The notes beneath the pieces were generated by a model. That model made no database searches, was not told the DNA's origin, and was given only the letters and a program-made list of their open reading frames with translations. The position numbers were made by a program, and so were the translations under genes. 64,000 nucleotides of DNA from Firmicutes bacterium AF25-13AC (GTDB lineage: Bacteria; Bacillota; Clostridia; Lachnospirales; Lachnospiraceae). Location: the NCBI GenBank assembly GCA_003478935.1, contig QUFP01000017.1, forward strand, positions 1 to 64,000, in the 5' to 3' direction. Numbering within the stretch: position 1 is the stretch's first letter; each line of letters opens with the position of its first letter. Of the stretch, positions 19,971 to 29,422 are shown piece after piece.

Positions 19971-22874
19971 CTACAGGGATCGTACCGTTGTAAAAAGTGA
20001 GCTGTTTTCTTTTATCTTGTTTTCATTTCCAACTACGCAAAGGCAATTCTTAGAAAGTACCGCTTTCGCATATGGCACAAGTGCACGAATTTCCTTGGCA
20101 TCTGTATCAATCACTTCATCTCGCTCCTTTTGAAGCTGCTCTCTTGTGATTCCACTTAAATATGCAGTAAGACCACGCACACCAAGCGCAGCAGGATTTT
20201 TAGGAATGTCCATCTCACTAATTGCACCTATAACATATCGGTCCATACTTCTCTCATCCTGATCAAACTGCTCAAGATAATCTGGAAGCTTATCATATAC
20301 TTCATTTGTTTCGGCAAGCTTAGGATCAAGATAAGATACCATATAGCAGTCACCATCACGTCCAAAACCGGACATACAGCCATAAGCACCGCCTTTTACG
20401 CGCAGACGTATCCAAAGATAATCATAATTTAAGATGTTTTGCAGTACAAGAAGTGATCCTCTAAATGGCAGCCCGGCATCCTTATAATTGCCTGTTCTTC
20501 CCACAAATTGAATCTGTGATGCACAGCATATGCCCTCATTTTTCTTTTCAAGCGGCATATTCCAATCTGCCTTTACAAAAGGCTCATCTGGCATCTGCTT
20601 TATAAGCTTGTCCATTGCCTTTTCTAAAACATCATAGCCTTCCTTATCTGCGGTAAAGCTGACAAGAAGCGCTCTTTTATTAAACAGTTGATGGCTGACA
20701 ACGCGCAGCTTCTCAATTATCATACCCTTTCGCTCTTCAAAGTGATCATACAAATCATTTAAAAATTCATAGAACGAAATACCTGTCATAATCTCATTTA
20801 AGTAACCTGACTCACTGTGATATGACGATGCTCTCTTGATTGACGTATTATGTCCAGCACTCTTTAGACGCTCATACAGCTGTGAACGCGTCTCACCGAT
20901 TATCTCTAACAGACGCTTCTCATTTGCAAGATCAGACTGATACATCATCTTAGCTGTAAGGTTAACTGCTGTCTCAAGCTCATGATAAAATGCCTTTATG
21001 CGGAAAGAAAAACGCACAGTTGGTCTTCCTGTCTCTGGCTGAAGTACAACAAAGCCTGGATCAATGCCGCCCGTATGAATATTAACCTCATCCATCAGCT
21101 CTGTATAGCTGTATTCGCCTGCTGCCACAACACCTAAAATCTGTTTTAATAAAGACAGATATGGAAGCTCTGAAAGATCTGCAAAATCAGCATCAAATAC
21201 AAGCTCCAAATAGCCGATCTTTTTTGTTGACATCTCGTGAAATAATACCTTCACTCCATCCATGCTTCGCTCTTCATTGTAAAGCGGCAGCACTTCACGC
21301 TTAATATCTGCGCGTGTCAGCATAGGAATAGTCTCAAGCTCTTCTTTCGTGCTTGGAGTTTCCTGATATTCCTTTAACTCCTTTGTGTGACGCACAATTT
21401 CTTCAATCTCTTCTTTTGAGAGAGAATCTTTATAAACACGAAGCTTCTCTGCTGTCTTTTCTTCATTTTCAGCATCAAGACCAACCTTTGGCACAGCCAT
21501 TGCCACAACACCAAATGAATTGTCAATCAGACACTCTTTTATCAGCTGCTCAAAATAGTTTCCCTCTGCCTTTTTATAGAGTTCATCCATCGCATCCTGC
21601 GTCTCTAAAAGCAAAAATGCAGCCTTGTCATCATAAAGCCAGCTGTCAAAAAGATCCAGTCCATACATAAGACCTTTCGGCCAACGGCCAAAATCGCCTT
21701 CTTTTAAGCGAAACTGTAAGCTGTTTAAACCAGCAAGAAGTGAACGCTTCTGTAAGCCTTCCTCTGCAAGCTTTCTTAACGTTGTCTCAATTGTCTCCAC
21801 AAAGACTTCTCTTTGCTCTTGTCTGGCACCTTTTGTAGTAACCTCAAATGATGGCTGCAAAATACCATCCTCGAAGCCTCCATAAATATCTACACCGATT
21901 CCAGCATCAAGAAGTGCCTGTTTAAGAGGCGCACCAGGTGCATCAAGAAGAACATACTCTAAAACCTGAAATGCAAGATACTTTTCAAGATCAAGTGCAT
22001 TTGACACAACCTTTGACCATGTAAAATAAGTACCCTCATCGTCATCCTCAGAAGCTGCATAGCACAGCGAAATCTCCTTCATCTTGTTAAACGGCTTTTG
22101 AAGTGTAACTGCTGAGTCAATCTCTTTTTTCTCGTAATGACTTAAGTACTCATGATCCATCCAATTGAGTGCTTTTTCCATATCAAGATCACCATACAGA
22201 TAAATATAGCTGTTTGAAGGATGATAATAAGTATGATAAAACTCCAGATATGACTCATATGTCAGATCTGTGATAAATTCCGGATCTCCGCCTGACTCAT
22301 ATGCATATGTCGTGTCAGGATAAAGTGCAGCCTTCACCTGACGGCCAAGAATCTCGTCTGCACTTGAGAAAGCGCCCTTCATCTCATTATACACAACACC
22401 GTTGTATGTCAGCTCACCATCCGGACTGTCCATCTCATAGTGCCAGCCCTCCTGCTCGAAAATCTTTCTCTCTTTTGTGATATTTGGATGAAAGACACCG
22501 TCCATATAGACAGACATCAAATTAAAGAAATCCTTATCATTTGTGCTTGCAAGAGGATACATTGTCTTATCTGAATATGTCATTGCATTTAAAAATGTAT
22601 TTAAAGATCCCTTTGCCAGCTCAACAAACGGATCCTTGACCGGGTAGCGGTCAGATCCGCAAAGCACAGTGTGCTCAATAATATGAGCCACACCTGTGCT
22701 GTCTGTCGGAACAGTTCTAAATGCAATGTTAAATACTTTATTGTTGTCATCATTTTCCAGTATAAAGACACGTGCGCCTGTCTTTTTGTGGCGCATCAGA
22801 TATCCCTCACTTTCAAGCTCCCTAACATAATGATGTTCAAGCAGCTCATACTGCGGTATTTTCGTTATATCCAT
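19971..22874 (-). CDS. M16C insulinase-family metalloprotease, presequence-protease-like
   Basis: A 967-residue zinc peptidase related to presequence protease (PreP/Cym1). The inverted zinc motif HxxEH is seen as HIIEH near residues 64-68, followed by TVLCGSDRYPVKDPFVELAKGS and the distal Glu region (EMKGAFSS). Four M16 repeats account for the length, and the C-terminal half includes the peptidase M16C-associated region. There is no signal peptide, so it acts in the cytoplasm, probably degrading peptides enclosed in its chamber. It is co-directional with the U32 peptidase gene upstream (15-base gap) and era downstream. Confidence 0.92.
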   Translation of the reverse strand: MDITKIPQYELLEHHYVRELESEGYLMRHKKTGARVFILENDDNNKVFNIAFRTVPTDSTGVAHIIEHTVLCGSDRYPVKDPFVELAKGSLNTFLNAMTYSDKTMYPLASTNDKDFFNLMSVYMDGVFHPNITKERKIFEQEGWHYEMDSPDGELTYNGVVYNEMKGAFSSADEILGRQVKAALYPDTTYAYESGGDPEFITDLTYESYLEFYHTYYHPSNSYIYLYGDLDMEKALNWMDHEYLSHYEKKEIDSAVTLQKPFNKMKEISLCYAASEDDDEGTYFTWSKVVSNALDLEKYLAFQVLEYVLLDAPGAPLKQALLDAGIGVDIYGGFEDGILQPSFEVTTKGARQEQREVFVETIETTLRKLAEEGLQKRSLLAGLNSLQFRLKEGDFGRWPKGLMYGLDLFDSWLYDDKAAFLLLETQDAMDELYKKAEGNYFEQLIKECLIDNSFGVVAMAVPKVGLDAENEEKTAEKLRVYKDSLSKEEIEEIVRHTKELKEYQETPSTKEELETIPMLTRADIKREVLPLYNEERSMDGVKVLFHEMSTKKIGYLELVFDADFADLSELPYLSLLKQILGVVAAGEYSYTELMDEVNIHTGGIDPGFVVLQPETGRPTVRFSFRIKAFYHELETAVNLTAKMMYQSDLANEKRLLEIIGETRSQLYERLKSAGHNTSIKRASSYHSESGYLNEIMTGISFYEFLNDLYDHFEERKGMIIEKLRVVSHQLFNKRALLVSFTADKEGYDVLEKAMDKLIKQMPDEPFVKADWNMPLEKKNEGICCASQIQFVGRTGNYKDAGLPFRGSLLVLQNILNYDYLWIRLRVKGGAYGCMSGFGRDGDCYMVSYLDPKLAETNEVYDKLPDYLEQFDQDERSMDRYVIGAISEMDIPKNPAALGVRGLTAYLSGITREQLQKERDEVIDTDAKEIRALVPYAKAVLSKNCLCVVGNENKIKENSSLFTTVRSL

Positions 22875-22889
22875 TTTTATGCCCTTCCA

Positions 22890-24137
22890 TCACTGTTTTT
22901 CATCTGGCTCTTGTCTTCGCAGAATATCCTGCGGCTCTGTCTCGCCATCAAATACAACATGAAGCATCTGCTTTGGATGAGGTGCGCTCTCCTGCGCATT
23001 TCCATCCTCATCAAAAATTCCGATTACCTTAAGAGAAACATTAGTTCCATCCGGCTTCATGCGCTCAATCGTCTCGCCAACAGTAAATTTATTCTTCTGT
23101 TCAAATACACTTCGTCCATTCTCGTCAATAGACTCTACTGTTCCCAGATATGTGTAATTCTTAACATAGGTATTGCTGTTGTAAATCTGTGCATCACTAG
23201 AAGGCTTTCCATAGAAAAATCCTGTCGTGAACTCACGGTATGTGCACTTTCCAATTTCTTCCTTGTACCATTCCATGTTTGCTTCATATTTCTTTGGATC
23301 CTCAAAATAATCGTCAAGTGCTTTTCGATAAGTGCGCGCTACAGTTGCCACATAAAGAGCAGTCTTCATGCGTCCCTCTACCTTTAAGCTATCGATACCG
23401 CTTTCTGCCAAATCCGGAATGTGTTCTATCATGCAAAGATCCTTTGAATTAAAGATGTATGTTCCTCTCTCATTCTCGTAAACAGGATAATATTCGCCCG
23501 GACGTGTCTCCTCCACGATAGAATATTTCCAGCGACACGGATGTGTGCATGCACCCTGATTGGCATCGCGTCCTACCATATAATTGCTTAAAAGACAGCG
23601 TCCTGAGTAAGAAATACACATCGCACCATGAACAAACGTCTCGATCTCAAGATCGTCCGGGATATGCGCACGAATCTGCTTTAATTCATAAAGAGAAAGC
23701 TCTCTTGCGGAAACAACACGCTTTGCACCAAGCTGATGCCAGAAATTAAATGTTCCATAATTGCAATTGTTAGCCTGGGTACTGATATGAAGCTCCATCT
23801 CTGGAAGCTCACTCTTTGCAATCATAAAAACGCCCGGATCAGAAATGATAAGTGCATCTGGTCCAATAGTCTTTAATTCGCGAAAATAAGCGCGCACACC
23901 GTCAAGGTCATCATTATGAGCTAAAATATTAGCTGTCACATAAACCTTTACGTCATGTGCATGCGCAAAGGCGATTCCCTCTGCCATATCCTCTTTGCTG
24001 AAATTTTTTGCCTTTGCCCGAAGACCAAATGCCTCACCGCCGATATACACCGCATCTGCTCCATAGGTAACGGCAGTCTTTAATACGTCAAGACTGCTTG
24101 CCGGGATCAAAAGCTCTGGCTTTTTTCTCGCTGCCAT
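22890..24137 (-). CDS. U32-family protein, tRNA U34 hydroxylation type (TrhP-like)
   Basis: A 415-residue U32 'peptidase'. The N-terminal barrel (PELLIPASSLDVLKTAVTYGADAVYIGG) leads to the conserved Cys cluster (GAMCISYSGRCLLSNY...GACTHPCRW at about 168-195), which in family members holds an iron-sulfur cluster, and a C-terminal beta domain. Family members such as TrhP act with prephenate in 5-hydroxylation of tRNA wobble uridine rather than as proteases. The adjacent upstream gene encodes a TrmR-like methyltransferase, the next enzyme of that pathway. I therefore favour tRNA modification over proteolysis; the assignment to the TrhP subgroup is from context. Confidence 0.85.
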   Translation of the reverse strand: MAARKKPELLIPASSLDVLKTAVTYGADAVYIGGEAFGLRAKAKNFSKEDMAEGIAFAHAHDVKVYVTANILAHNDDLDGVRAYFRELKTIGPDALIISDPGVFMIAKSELPEMELHISTQANNCNYGTFNFWHQLGAKRVVSARELSLYELKQIRAHIPDDLEIETFVHGAMCISYSGRCLLSNYMVGRDANQGACTHPCRWKYSIVEETRPGEYYPVYENERGTYIFNSKDLCMIEHIPDLAESGIDSLKVEGRMKTALYVATVARTYRKALDDYFEDPKKYEANMEWYKEEIGKCTYREFTTGFFYGKPSSDAQIYNSNTYVKNYTYLGTVESIDENGRSVFEQKNKFTVGETIERMKPDGTNVSLKVIGIFDEDGNAQESAPHPKQMLHVVFDGETEPQDILRRQEPDEKQ

Positions 24138-24138
24138 A

Positions 24139-24795
24139 TCACATTTCCTCCGTGTTTTTCTTCATTGTCAGTGAGACGCCGTCTCCAATCGGAATAACCG
24201 ATGTGGTAAGCTCTGGCGTATGTGTCAGCATCGTCAGATATTCTCGCATTCTGCTGTGAATCGTGCGGTTGCGTCTCGTCACCGCAAATCTTGACTCCAA
24301 AACATCTCCGTCCTGAAGTACATTATCTGAAAATAAAAGTCCGTCCGGAGCTAAAAGTCTTAGTACATCCGGAAGGAAATGAATATACTGTCCCTTCGCC
24401 GCATCCATAAAAATCAGGTCATACGGCTTGTCCAACGTCTTTAATATATCAGCTGCATCTCCCTCAAGAAGCGTGATGTCGCAGCCTCGCGGTGCTCTTG
24501 CAAAATTTCTTTTTGCCTCCTCAATTCGCGGCGGATATTTCTCAATCGTCGTAATCGTTGCACCAGCTGGCATCACCTCGCTCATGCGAATTGCTGAATA
24601 GCCCACTGCTGTCCCCACTTCAAGAATAGAAAACGGCTTTTTCAAACTAATTAAAAACAGCAGAAAACTGGCAGTCTCCGGCCGAATAATCGGCACGTCT
24701 CCTGCCAGCGCATCTTTTTGAATTTCTTCACAGAGAGCGCTCCCTGGTAATTCCAGGGAGCGAATATAATCGGTTGCCCGCTCAAAATCAAACAT
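24139..24795 (-). CDS. trmR: TrmR-like O-methyltransferase (tRNA ho5U to mo5U)
   Basis: A 218-residue SAM-dependent O-methyltransferase of the catechol-OMT-like family. SAM-binding motif EVGTAVGYSAIRMSE (about 58-72), the acidic motif TTIEKYPPR, and the metal/substrate region FMDAAKGQY...FSDNVLQDG are visible. In Bacillus the homologue TrmR methylates 5-hydroxyuridine at tRNA position 34. The U32 gene follows after one base, so the two are almost certainly translated together, which supports this role over a generic small-molecule methyltransferase. It begins 4 bases after the rnj stop. Confidence 0.82.
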   Translation of the reverse strand: MFDFERATDYIRSLELPGSALCEEIQKDALAGDVPIIRPETASFLLFLISLKKPFSILEVGTAVGYSAIRMSEVMPAGATITTIEKYPPRIEEAKRNFARAPRGCDITLLEGDAADILKTLDKPYDLIFMDAAKGQYIHFLPDVLRLLAPDGLLFSDNVLQDGDVLESRFAVTRRNRTIHSRMREYLTMLTHTPELTTSVIPIGDGVSLTMKKNTEEM

Positions 24796-24799
24796 TCAC

Positions 24800-26464
24800 T
24801 TACTCCACTTCCATGATGATCGGAAGAATCATAGGACTTCGCTTCATCTTCTTCCACAGGTAGTTACTTAAGCTGTCGCGAATCTCATTTTTGATCTTTG
24901 ACCAATCAGAAATCTTATGATCCAGACAATCAAATACAGCATCCTCTACGACCTGCTGTGCCTCAATCATCAGATTCTCAGACTCACGTATATAAACAAA
25001 TCCTCTTGATACAATATCCGGACCTGCAAGCAGGTTGTTGGTGTAACGCTCCAATGTCAGAACAACAATAATAATACCATCCTGAGACAAATTCTGACGA
25101 TCACGAAGAACTATGTTTCCAACGTCACCAACGCCAAGTCCATCCACAAGAATACCGCCGTGCGTTACCTGTCCGGTAACAAGTGCACTTTCTTCACTTA
25201 ACTCAAGCACATCGCCGGACTGAATCATAAAGATATTATCCTTCGGGATTCCAAGAGATTCTGCTATCTCAGCCTGTGCCTTTCTATGACGGAACTCACC
25301 ATGAACAGGAATTGAATACTTCGGGCGAACAAGTGAGTACATCAGCTTGATCTCCTCTTGACATGCGTGACCAGATACGTGCGTATCCTGATAAATAACC
25401 TCTGCGCCTAAAACGCATAATTCATTGATTACCTTTGATACAGATTTCTCATTTCCAGGAATCGGATTTGAGGAAAATACGACAAGATCACCTGGGCAGA
25501 TGCTGACCTTTCTGTGAATGGCTGCTGCCATACGAGACAGTGCTGCCATAGACTCGCCCTGGCTTCCTGTTGTGATAATAACGGTCTTCTCTGGTGGGTA
25601 ATTGCGAAGCAGCTCAATATCAATTAAAGTGCCTTCTGGAATATTAATATAGCCAAGCTCGCTTGCCTTTCCAATGATGTTAACCATGCTTCGTCCTTCT
25701 ACAACAACCTTGCGGTCATATTTGTAGGCAGTATTGATGATCTGCTGCACACGGTCTACATTAGATGCGAATGTTGCAACGATGATTCTCTGGTTTCTGT
25801 GCTCAGAGAAAATTGTATCGAATGTATGGCCCACTGTACGCTCAGATGCTGTAAAGCCCGGACGCAGTGCATTAGTACTATCGCAAAGAAGTGCCAGTAC
25901 GCCCTTCTTTCCAAGCTCTGCAAAGCGCTGTAAGTCTGCCATATCACCAAATACAGGTGTATAGTCGATCTTAAAGTCTCCAGTATGAATAATGGTTCCT
26001 GCCGGAGAAGTAATGGCAAGTGCTGCTGCATCAACAATACTGTGATTTGTGCGGATAAACTCTACTTTAAAATCACCTGCTGAGATTGTCTGGCCATACT
26101 TTACTACCTTTCTCTTTACACTCTTTGTAATGCCGTGCTCCTCAAGCTTTCCCTCGATAATTCCAAGAGTCAGCTTTGTTCCGTAAAGCGGAACATTGAT
26201 TTCTTTAAAGAAAAACGGCAATGCACCGATATGATCCTCGTGACCATGCGTAATAAATACGCCCTTTACCTTGTGAATGTTTTGTTTTAGATACGTGATA
26301 TCTGGAATGACCATATCAATACCGAGCATCTCATCCCCCGGGAATGACATACCGCAGTCTACAACGATGATGCTTTCTCCATACTCAAACACCGTCATAT
26401 TCATTCCGATTTGCTCAAGACCTCCTAATGGTATGACCTTGACACTTGTTTCAACTGTACTCAA
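24800..26464 (-). CDS. rnj: Ribonuclease J
   Basis: A 554-residue metallo-beta-lactamase/beta-CASP ribonuclease with 5'-exo and endonuclease activity in mRNA turnover and rRNA maturation. The zinc motif HGHEDHIGALP (about 75-85), the later ligands HTGDFKID and the beta-CASP region (RTVGHTFDTIFSEHRNQRIIVATFASN) are present; the C-terminal RNase J domain follows. The start codon is TTG at 26462-26464, with AAGGAGG about 7 bases upstream; no ATG competes. The protein lacks a long C-terminal extension, so it is the ordinary form. Confidence 0.94.
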   Translation of the reverse strand: MSTVETSVKVIPLGGLEQIGMNMTVFEYGESIIVVDCGMSFPGDEMLGIDMVIPDITYLKQNIHKVKGVFITHGHEDHIGALPFFFKEINVPLYGTKLTLGIIEGKLEEHGITKSVKRKVVKYGQTISAGDFKVEFIRTNHSIVDAAALAITSPAGTIIHTGDFKIDYTPVFGDMADLQRFAELGKKGVLALLCDSTNALRPGFTASERTVGHTFDTIFSEHRNQRIIVATFASNVDRVQQIINTAYKYDRKVVVEGRSMVNIIGKASELGYINIPEGTLIDIELLRNYPPEKTVIITTGSQGESMAALSRMAAAIHRKVSICPGDLVVFSSNPIPGNEKSVSKVINELCVLGAEVIYQDTHVSGHACQEEIKLMYSLVRPKYSIPVHGEFRHRKAQAEIAESLGIPKDNIFMIQSGDVLELSEESALVTGQVTHGGILVDGLGVGDVGNIVLRDRQNLSQDGIIIVVLTLERYTNNLLAGPDIVSRGFVYIRESENLMIEAQQVVEDAVFDCLDHKISDWSKIKNEIRDSLSNYLWKKMKRSPMILPIIMEVE

Positions 26465-26602
26465 ATCTTACCTCCTTTTTCCTGTTCATTTATGAAACAG
26501 CTCTTTTTTCTGTCGTAACTTCTCTGTCCAATGTTTCATCCAATTAACTGATTGGAGTCTTCATTCACTTTATTGCCATAGCGCACTTACATTTTCTGTG
26601 CA

Positions 26603-26848
26603 TCACTCAATGGTAATATCCTCATCAGAAAGGAGTTCTTCAAATACTTTCGAAACAGCGTCAAGCTCGGTCTCATCTTCAACGAGCTCATACACGGCCT
26701 CCGGATCCTCATCACGTGATGTGTCCTTTAAAATCAGACACTCTGCATCCTCATCATCCGAATCTGACACCAGCAGATAATTACTTGCACCGAGTCTTGT
26801 TTCCTCAATCACATAAAACGTTACCTCTGTTCCATCATCTGCTGTCAA
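26603..26848 (-). CDS. DUF1292 acidic protein
   Basis: An 81-residue, strongly acidic protein of the DUF1292 (YrzB-like) family. The opening DDGTEVTFYVIEETRLGASNYLLVSD and the Asp/Glu-rich middle are typical. Function is not established for the family. It follows ruvX and ireB, the standard Firmicutes neighbourhood, with a 137-base gap before rnj. That gap is AT-rich, with no promoter I would call. Confidence 0.88.
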   Translation of the reverse strand: MTADDGTEVTFYVIEETRLGASNYLLVSDSDDEDAECLILKDTSRDEDPEAVYELVEDETELDAVSKVFEELLSDEDITIE

Positions 26849-26891
26849 AATGATCTTATCTTCATTCGCCTTCTCCAGTCTTTTCTTTTTC

Positions 26892-27398
26892 CTAGTCTGC
26901 TGTGCTATTCATAACTTCCAGGTTTTTATTATTATTTTTTTCTTCTGTGTCCGATTCGCTATCAGCAAGTTTACTGCCCTTCTTTGTGTTTTCCATAAAG
27001 TCCTGCAAAATAAGCCCTGCTGCTACCTGATCGATCACGGTTTTTCGTTTTTCCCTAGGCATACCGCACTCCTGCAGAATTTCATCAGCTGCCACTGTTG
27101 TCAGCCTCTCATCCTGCATAATCACCTCAAGTTTGGTTCTACGCTCTAGCATTGCTTTAAACGCAAGCGCAAGCTCTGCACGCTCTCCTGCTGATCCGTC
27201 CATATTGACTGGATAACCCAAAACGATCTTTTCGATCTGGTATTCTCCTACCAGCTGTTCAATGCGCGCAAGTGTACGCCGCAATTTATTCTCCTCTTTT
27301 CTTGTAATGGTTTCTAACGGCTGAGCAGTGTAACCCAACGGATCAGTAACCGCCACTCCCACTGTCTTGGAACCATAGTCGAGTCCTAATAATCTCAC
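26892..27398 (-). CDS. ruvX: RuvX/YqgF pre-16S rRNA nuclease
   Basis: A 168-residue YqgF-family RNase H-fold nuclease, involved in 16S rRNA 5'-end processing and named as a putative Holliday junction resolvase. The catalytic opening [19 protein letters not shown] and [13 protein letters not shown] are clear, as is [13 protein letters not shown]. Its start overlaps the ireB stop by four bases, indicating coupling. The C-terminal 25 residues are a charged, probably disordered tail. Confidence 0.94.
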   Translation of the reverse strand: MRLLGLDYGSKTVGVAVTDPLGYTAQPLETITRKEENKLRRTLARIEQLVGEYQIEKIVLGYPVNMDGSAGERAELALAFKAMLERRTKLEVIMQDERLTTVAADEILQECGMPREKRKTVIDQVAAGLILQDFMENTKKGSKLADSESDTEEKNNNKNLEVMNSTAD

Positions 27399-27676
27399 TT
27401 TTTCTCTCTGCCTTTTCTTTCAATGCATGTTTCTACGTAGTTTCTCATCAGTTCTTCGAGAATTTCATCTCGCTCAACCTTCATGATGAGGCTTCTGGCA
27501 TTATTGTGGCTTGTGATATAGGTCGGATCACCGGACATAATATATCCGACAATCTGGTTGACCGGATTGTATCCCCTCTCTACGAGCGCCTGATATACTC
27601 TCAGAATTACTTCTGATACAGAAATTCGCTTCGTCTGGTTGATGTCAATAAATTGAGTATTTTTTAAATCTGCCAT
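27395..27676 (-). CDS. ireB: IreB family regulatory phosphoprotein (UPF0297)
   Basis: A 93-residue IreB/YrzL family protein. The core [42 protein letters not shown] is nearly diagnostic. In Enterococcus, IreB is phosphorylated at N-terminal threonines by the PASTA kinase IreK and controls cephalosporin resistance. Thr at position 7, in KNTQFID, is a candidate site here. First gene of the ireB-ruvX-DUF1292 set, with its own promoter at 27721-27749. Confidence 0.94.
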   Translation of the reverse strand: MADLKNTQFIDINQTKRISVSEVILRVYQALVERGYNPVNQIVGYIMSGDPTYITSHNNARSLIMKVERDEILEELMRNYVETCIERKGREKK

Positions 27677-27720
27677 TGATTCACGCCCTTCCTACAGTCC
27701 AAAACCTGCTAAACAATAAT

Positions 27721-27749
27721 ATTGTAATACATTTCGTCTAATTCGGCAA
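27721..27749 (-). promoter_or_regulatory. Promoter of the ireB operon
   Basis: TTGCCG (27744-27749) and TACAAT (27721-27726) with a 17-base spacer on the minus strand, about 45 bases before the ireB start. It lies immediately next to the fold-back element at 27761-27941. Confidence 0.6.
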
Positions 27750-27760
27750 GTATTTTTTTT

Positions 27761-27941
27761 GCCAGTTCAGGCGTCCTGCTAGATTCGTACAAATCTCATG
27801 CTTGCATGAAGATTTTATGAATCGGCAGGACGAAGTAGACGCCCTTTAATGAACAAAACAAAGCTGCACGCGAACTTTGTTCGCGTTTTGCAGCGACGCA
27901 CGGAACGTGCGGTTTTGCGAATGGGCGTCCCCTGAACTGTC
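27761..27941. repeat. MITE-like fold-back element with terminal inverted repeats
   Basis: A 181-bp non-coding block bounded by CAGTTCAGG (27763-27771) and CCTGAACTG (27931-27939), extended to 11 bases with one mismatch. Inside are a long hairpin with CGTCCTGC/GCAGGACG, GATTC/GAATC and AAATCT/AGATTT arms (27772-27832), then a three-way fold closed by GACGCCC/GGGCGTC (27838-27844/27923-27929). The latter contains GCTGC-CGCGAAC/GTTCGCG-GCAGC and CGCACG-GAA-CGTGCG hairpins. It starts 3 bases past the mtaB stop. No clear target duplication and no T-run of a simple terminator. A non-autonomous mobile element or a structured RNA are both possible. Confidence 0.6.
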
Positions 27942-27943
27942 AT

Positions 27944-29251
27944 TTACCTCTGTCTTGCCTTCATCACATCCGCAGTCAATTCACCTTCGATTATTGCATC
28001 GATGATCGTATTATCTGGCGCATCCGTCTCTACCGCACATTTTATGTACTCTGGCGTATGGCCGACCATGTAGGAGACACCATTAATTTCCTGACGCTCC
28101 TCCAATAAAACTTTGACGCACGCTCCTGTCCACTTTGTTCTAAACTCTTTTGTCATCTGTGACTCAAGTGACGAAAGTACACCGCTTCGCTGCGCCTTAA
28201 TCTCTTCCGGGATCTGATTTTCCATCTTGTCAGCTCTCGTTCCTTTTCTTCTGGAATAGCGAAAAATATGCATCTCATAGAAATGCACTTTCTCAAGAAA
28301 CTGACGTGTCTTATCAAATTCTTCATCCGTCTCTCCCGGAAATCCTACAATCACATCTGTTGTGATTGCTGGATTTTCAAAAGCAGCTCGAAGAAGTTTA
28401 CACTTTTCATAGTATTCCTCTGGCGTGTAATGTCTATTCATACGCTTTAAGGTTTCCTCACATCCGCTTTGCAGAGACAAATGAAAATGAGGACATACTT
28501 TATGCAGCTTTTTTAAGCGGCCTACAAATTCCTCTGTAATAATACGCGGTTCAAGTGAGCCAAGACGTATTCTGCTTATGCCATCAATTGGATGAATGGC
28601 TTCAATAAGCTCGATTAAATGACTTTCCCCATCAATTTCCCTTCCATAAGAGCTTAGATGAATACCAGTCAGCACAACCTCCTGGATACCAGCTTCTGCA
28701 AGTCTTTTAATCTCAGCTATAACGTTTTCCATACGACGGCTTCGCACACGTCCTCTGGCATATGGAATAATACAGTAACTGCAGAACTGATTACATCCAT
28801 CCTGGACCTTTACAAATGCTCTTGTGTGCTCTAAAACTGTGCTGACTTCAAGCTCCTCATACTGCTCCTTCTCTACATCTGCGAGCACATCATCAAAGGC
28901 TCTTCCTTCAAAATAAGCATCTAGTGCCGTCACAATCTGACGCTTCTGATTATTTCCAAGAACAAGATCGACAGCAGCATCTGCTCTGGCTTCTTCTTCA
29001 CTTACCTGCACATAGCAGCCTGTCGCCACCACAACAGCCTCTGGATTTAATTTTTTTGCGCGGTGCAGCATCTGTCTTGATTTTCGCTCCGCCATATTTG
29101 TAACTGAGCAGGTATTAACAACATAAACATCTGCCTGCTCTGTAAATGGAACAATATCGTAGCCTGCCGTCTGCAAAAGCTCTTCCATTGCTTCCGTCTC
29201 ATATGCATTAACCTTGCAGCCTAATGTGTGAAATGCTGCCCGTCTTCCCAT
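27944..29251 (-). CDS. mtaB: tRNA (t6A37) methylthiotransferase MtaB
   Basis: A 435-residue radical SAM methylthiotransferase converting t6A37 to ms2t6A37 in ANN-decoding tRNAs. The N-terminal UPF0004 domain has cluster cysteines in TLGCKVN, NTCSVT and TGCYVQ. The radical SAM motif is CNQFCSYC (about 153-160) with IPYARGR after it. The C-terminal TRAM domain is short. The opening RRAAFHTLGCKVNAYETEAM is typical of the MtaB rather than MiaB subgroup. It stands apart from neighbours, bounded by the fold-back element downstream. Confidence 0.93.
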   Translation of the reverse strand: MGRRAAFHTLGCKVNAYETEAMEELLQTAGYDIVPFTEQADVYVVNTCSVTNMAERKSRQMLHRAKKLNPEAVVVATGCYVQVSEEEARADAAVDLVLGNNQKRQIVTALDAYFEGRAFDDVLADVEKEQYEELEVSTVLEHTRAFVKVQDGCNQFCSYCIIPYARGRVRSRRMENVIAEIKRLAEAGIQEVVLTGIHLSSYGREIDGESHLIELIEAIHPIDGISRIRLGSLEPRIITEEFVGRLKKLHKVCPHFHLSLQSGCEETLKRMNRHYTPEEYYEKCKLLRAAFENPAITTDVIVGFPGETDEEFDKTRQFLEKVHFYEMHIFRYSRRKGTRADKMENQIPEEIKAQRSGVLSSLESQMTKEFRTKWTGACVKVLLEERQEINGVSYMVGHTPEYIKCAVETDAPDNTIIDAIIEGELTADVMKARQR

Positions 29252-29422
29252 GTTTTCATTTTCCTTTCTCTAACTTCCCCTTGACTTTTCTACTCAAAAC
29301 AAGTACTATAAACTTAAAGATGAGTGTTTGTTTTTTCGGTATGTTTAAAACCAAAAACAGATAATTTCGTAAAAAGCAAACACAAAAACTCACAAGCATC
29401 ATCTTCACAGGAGGGTATTATC

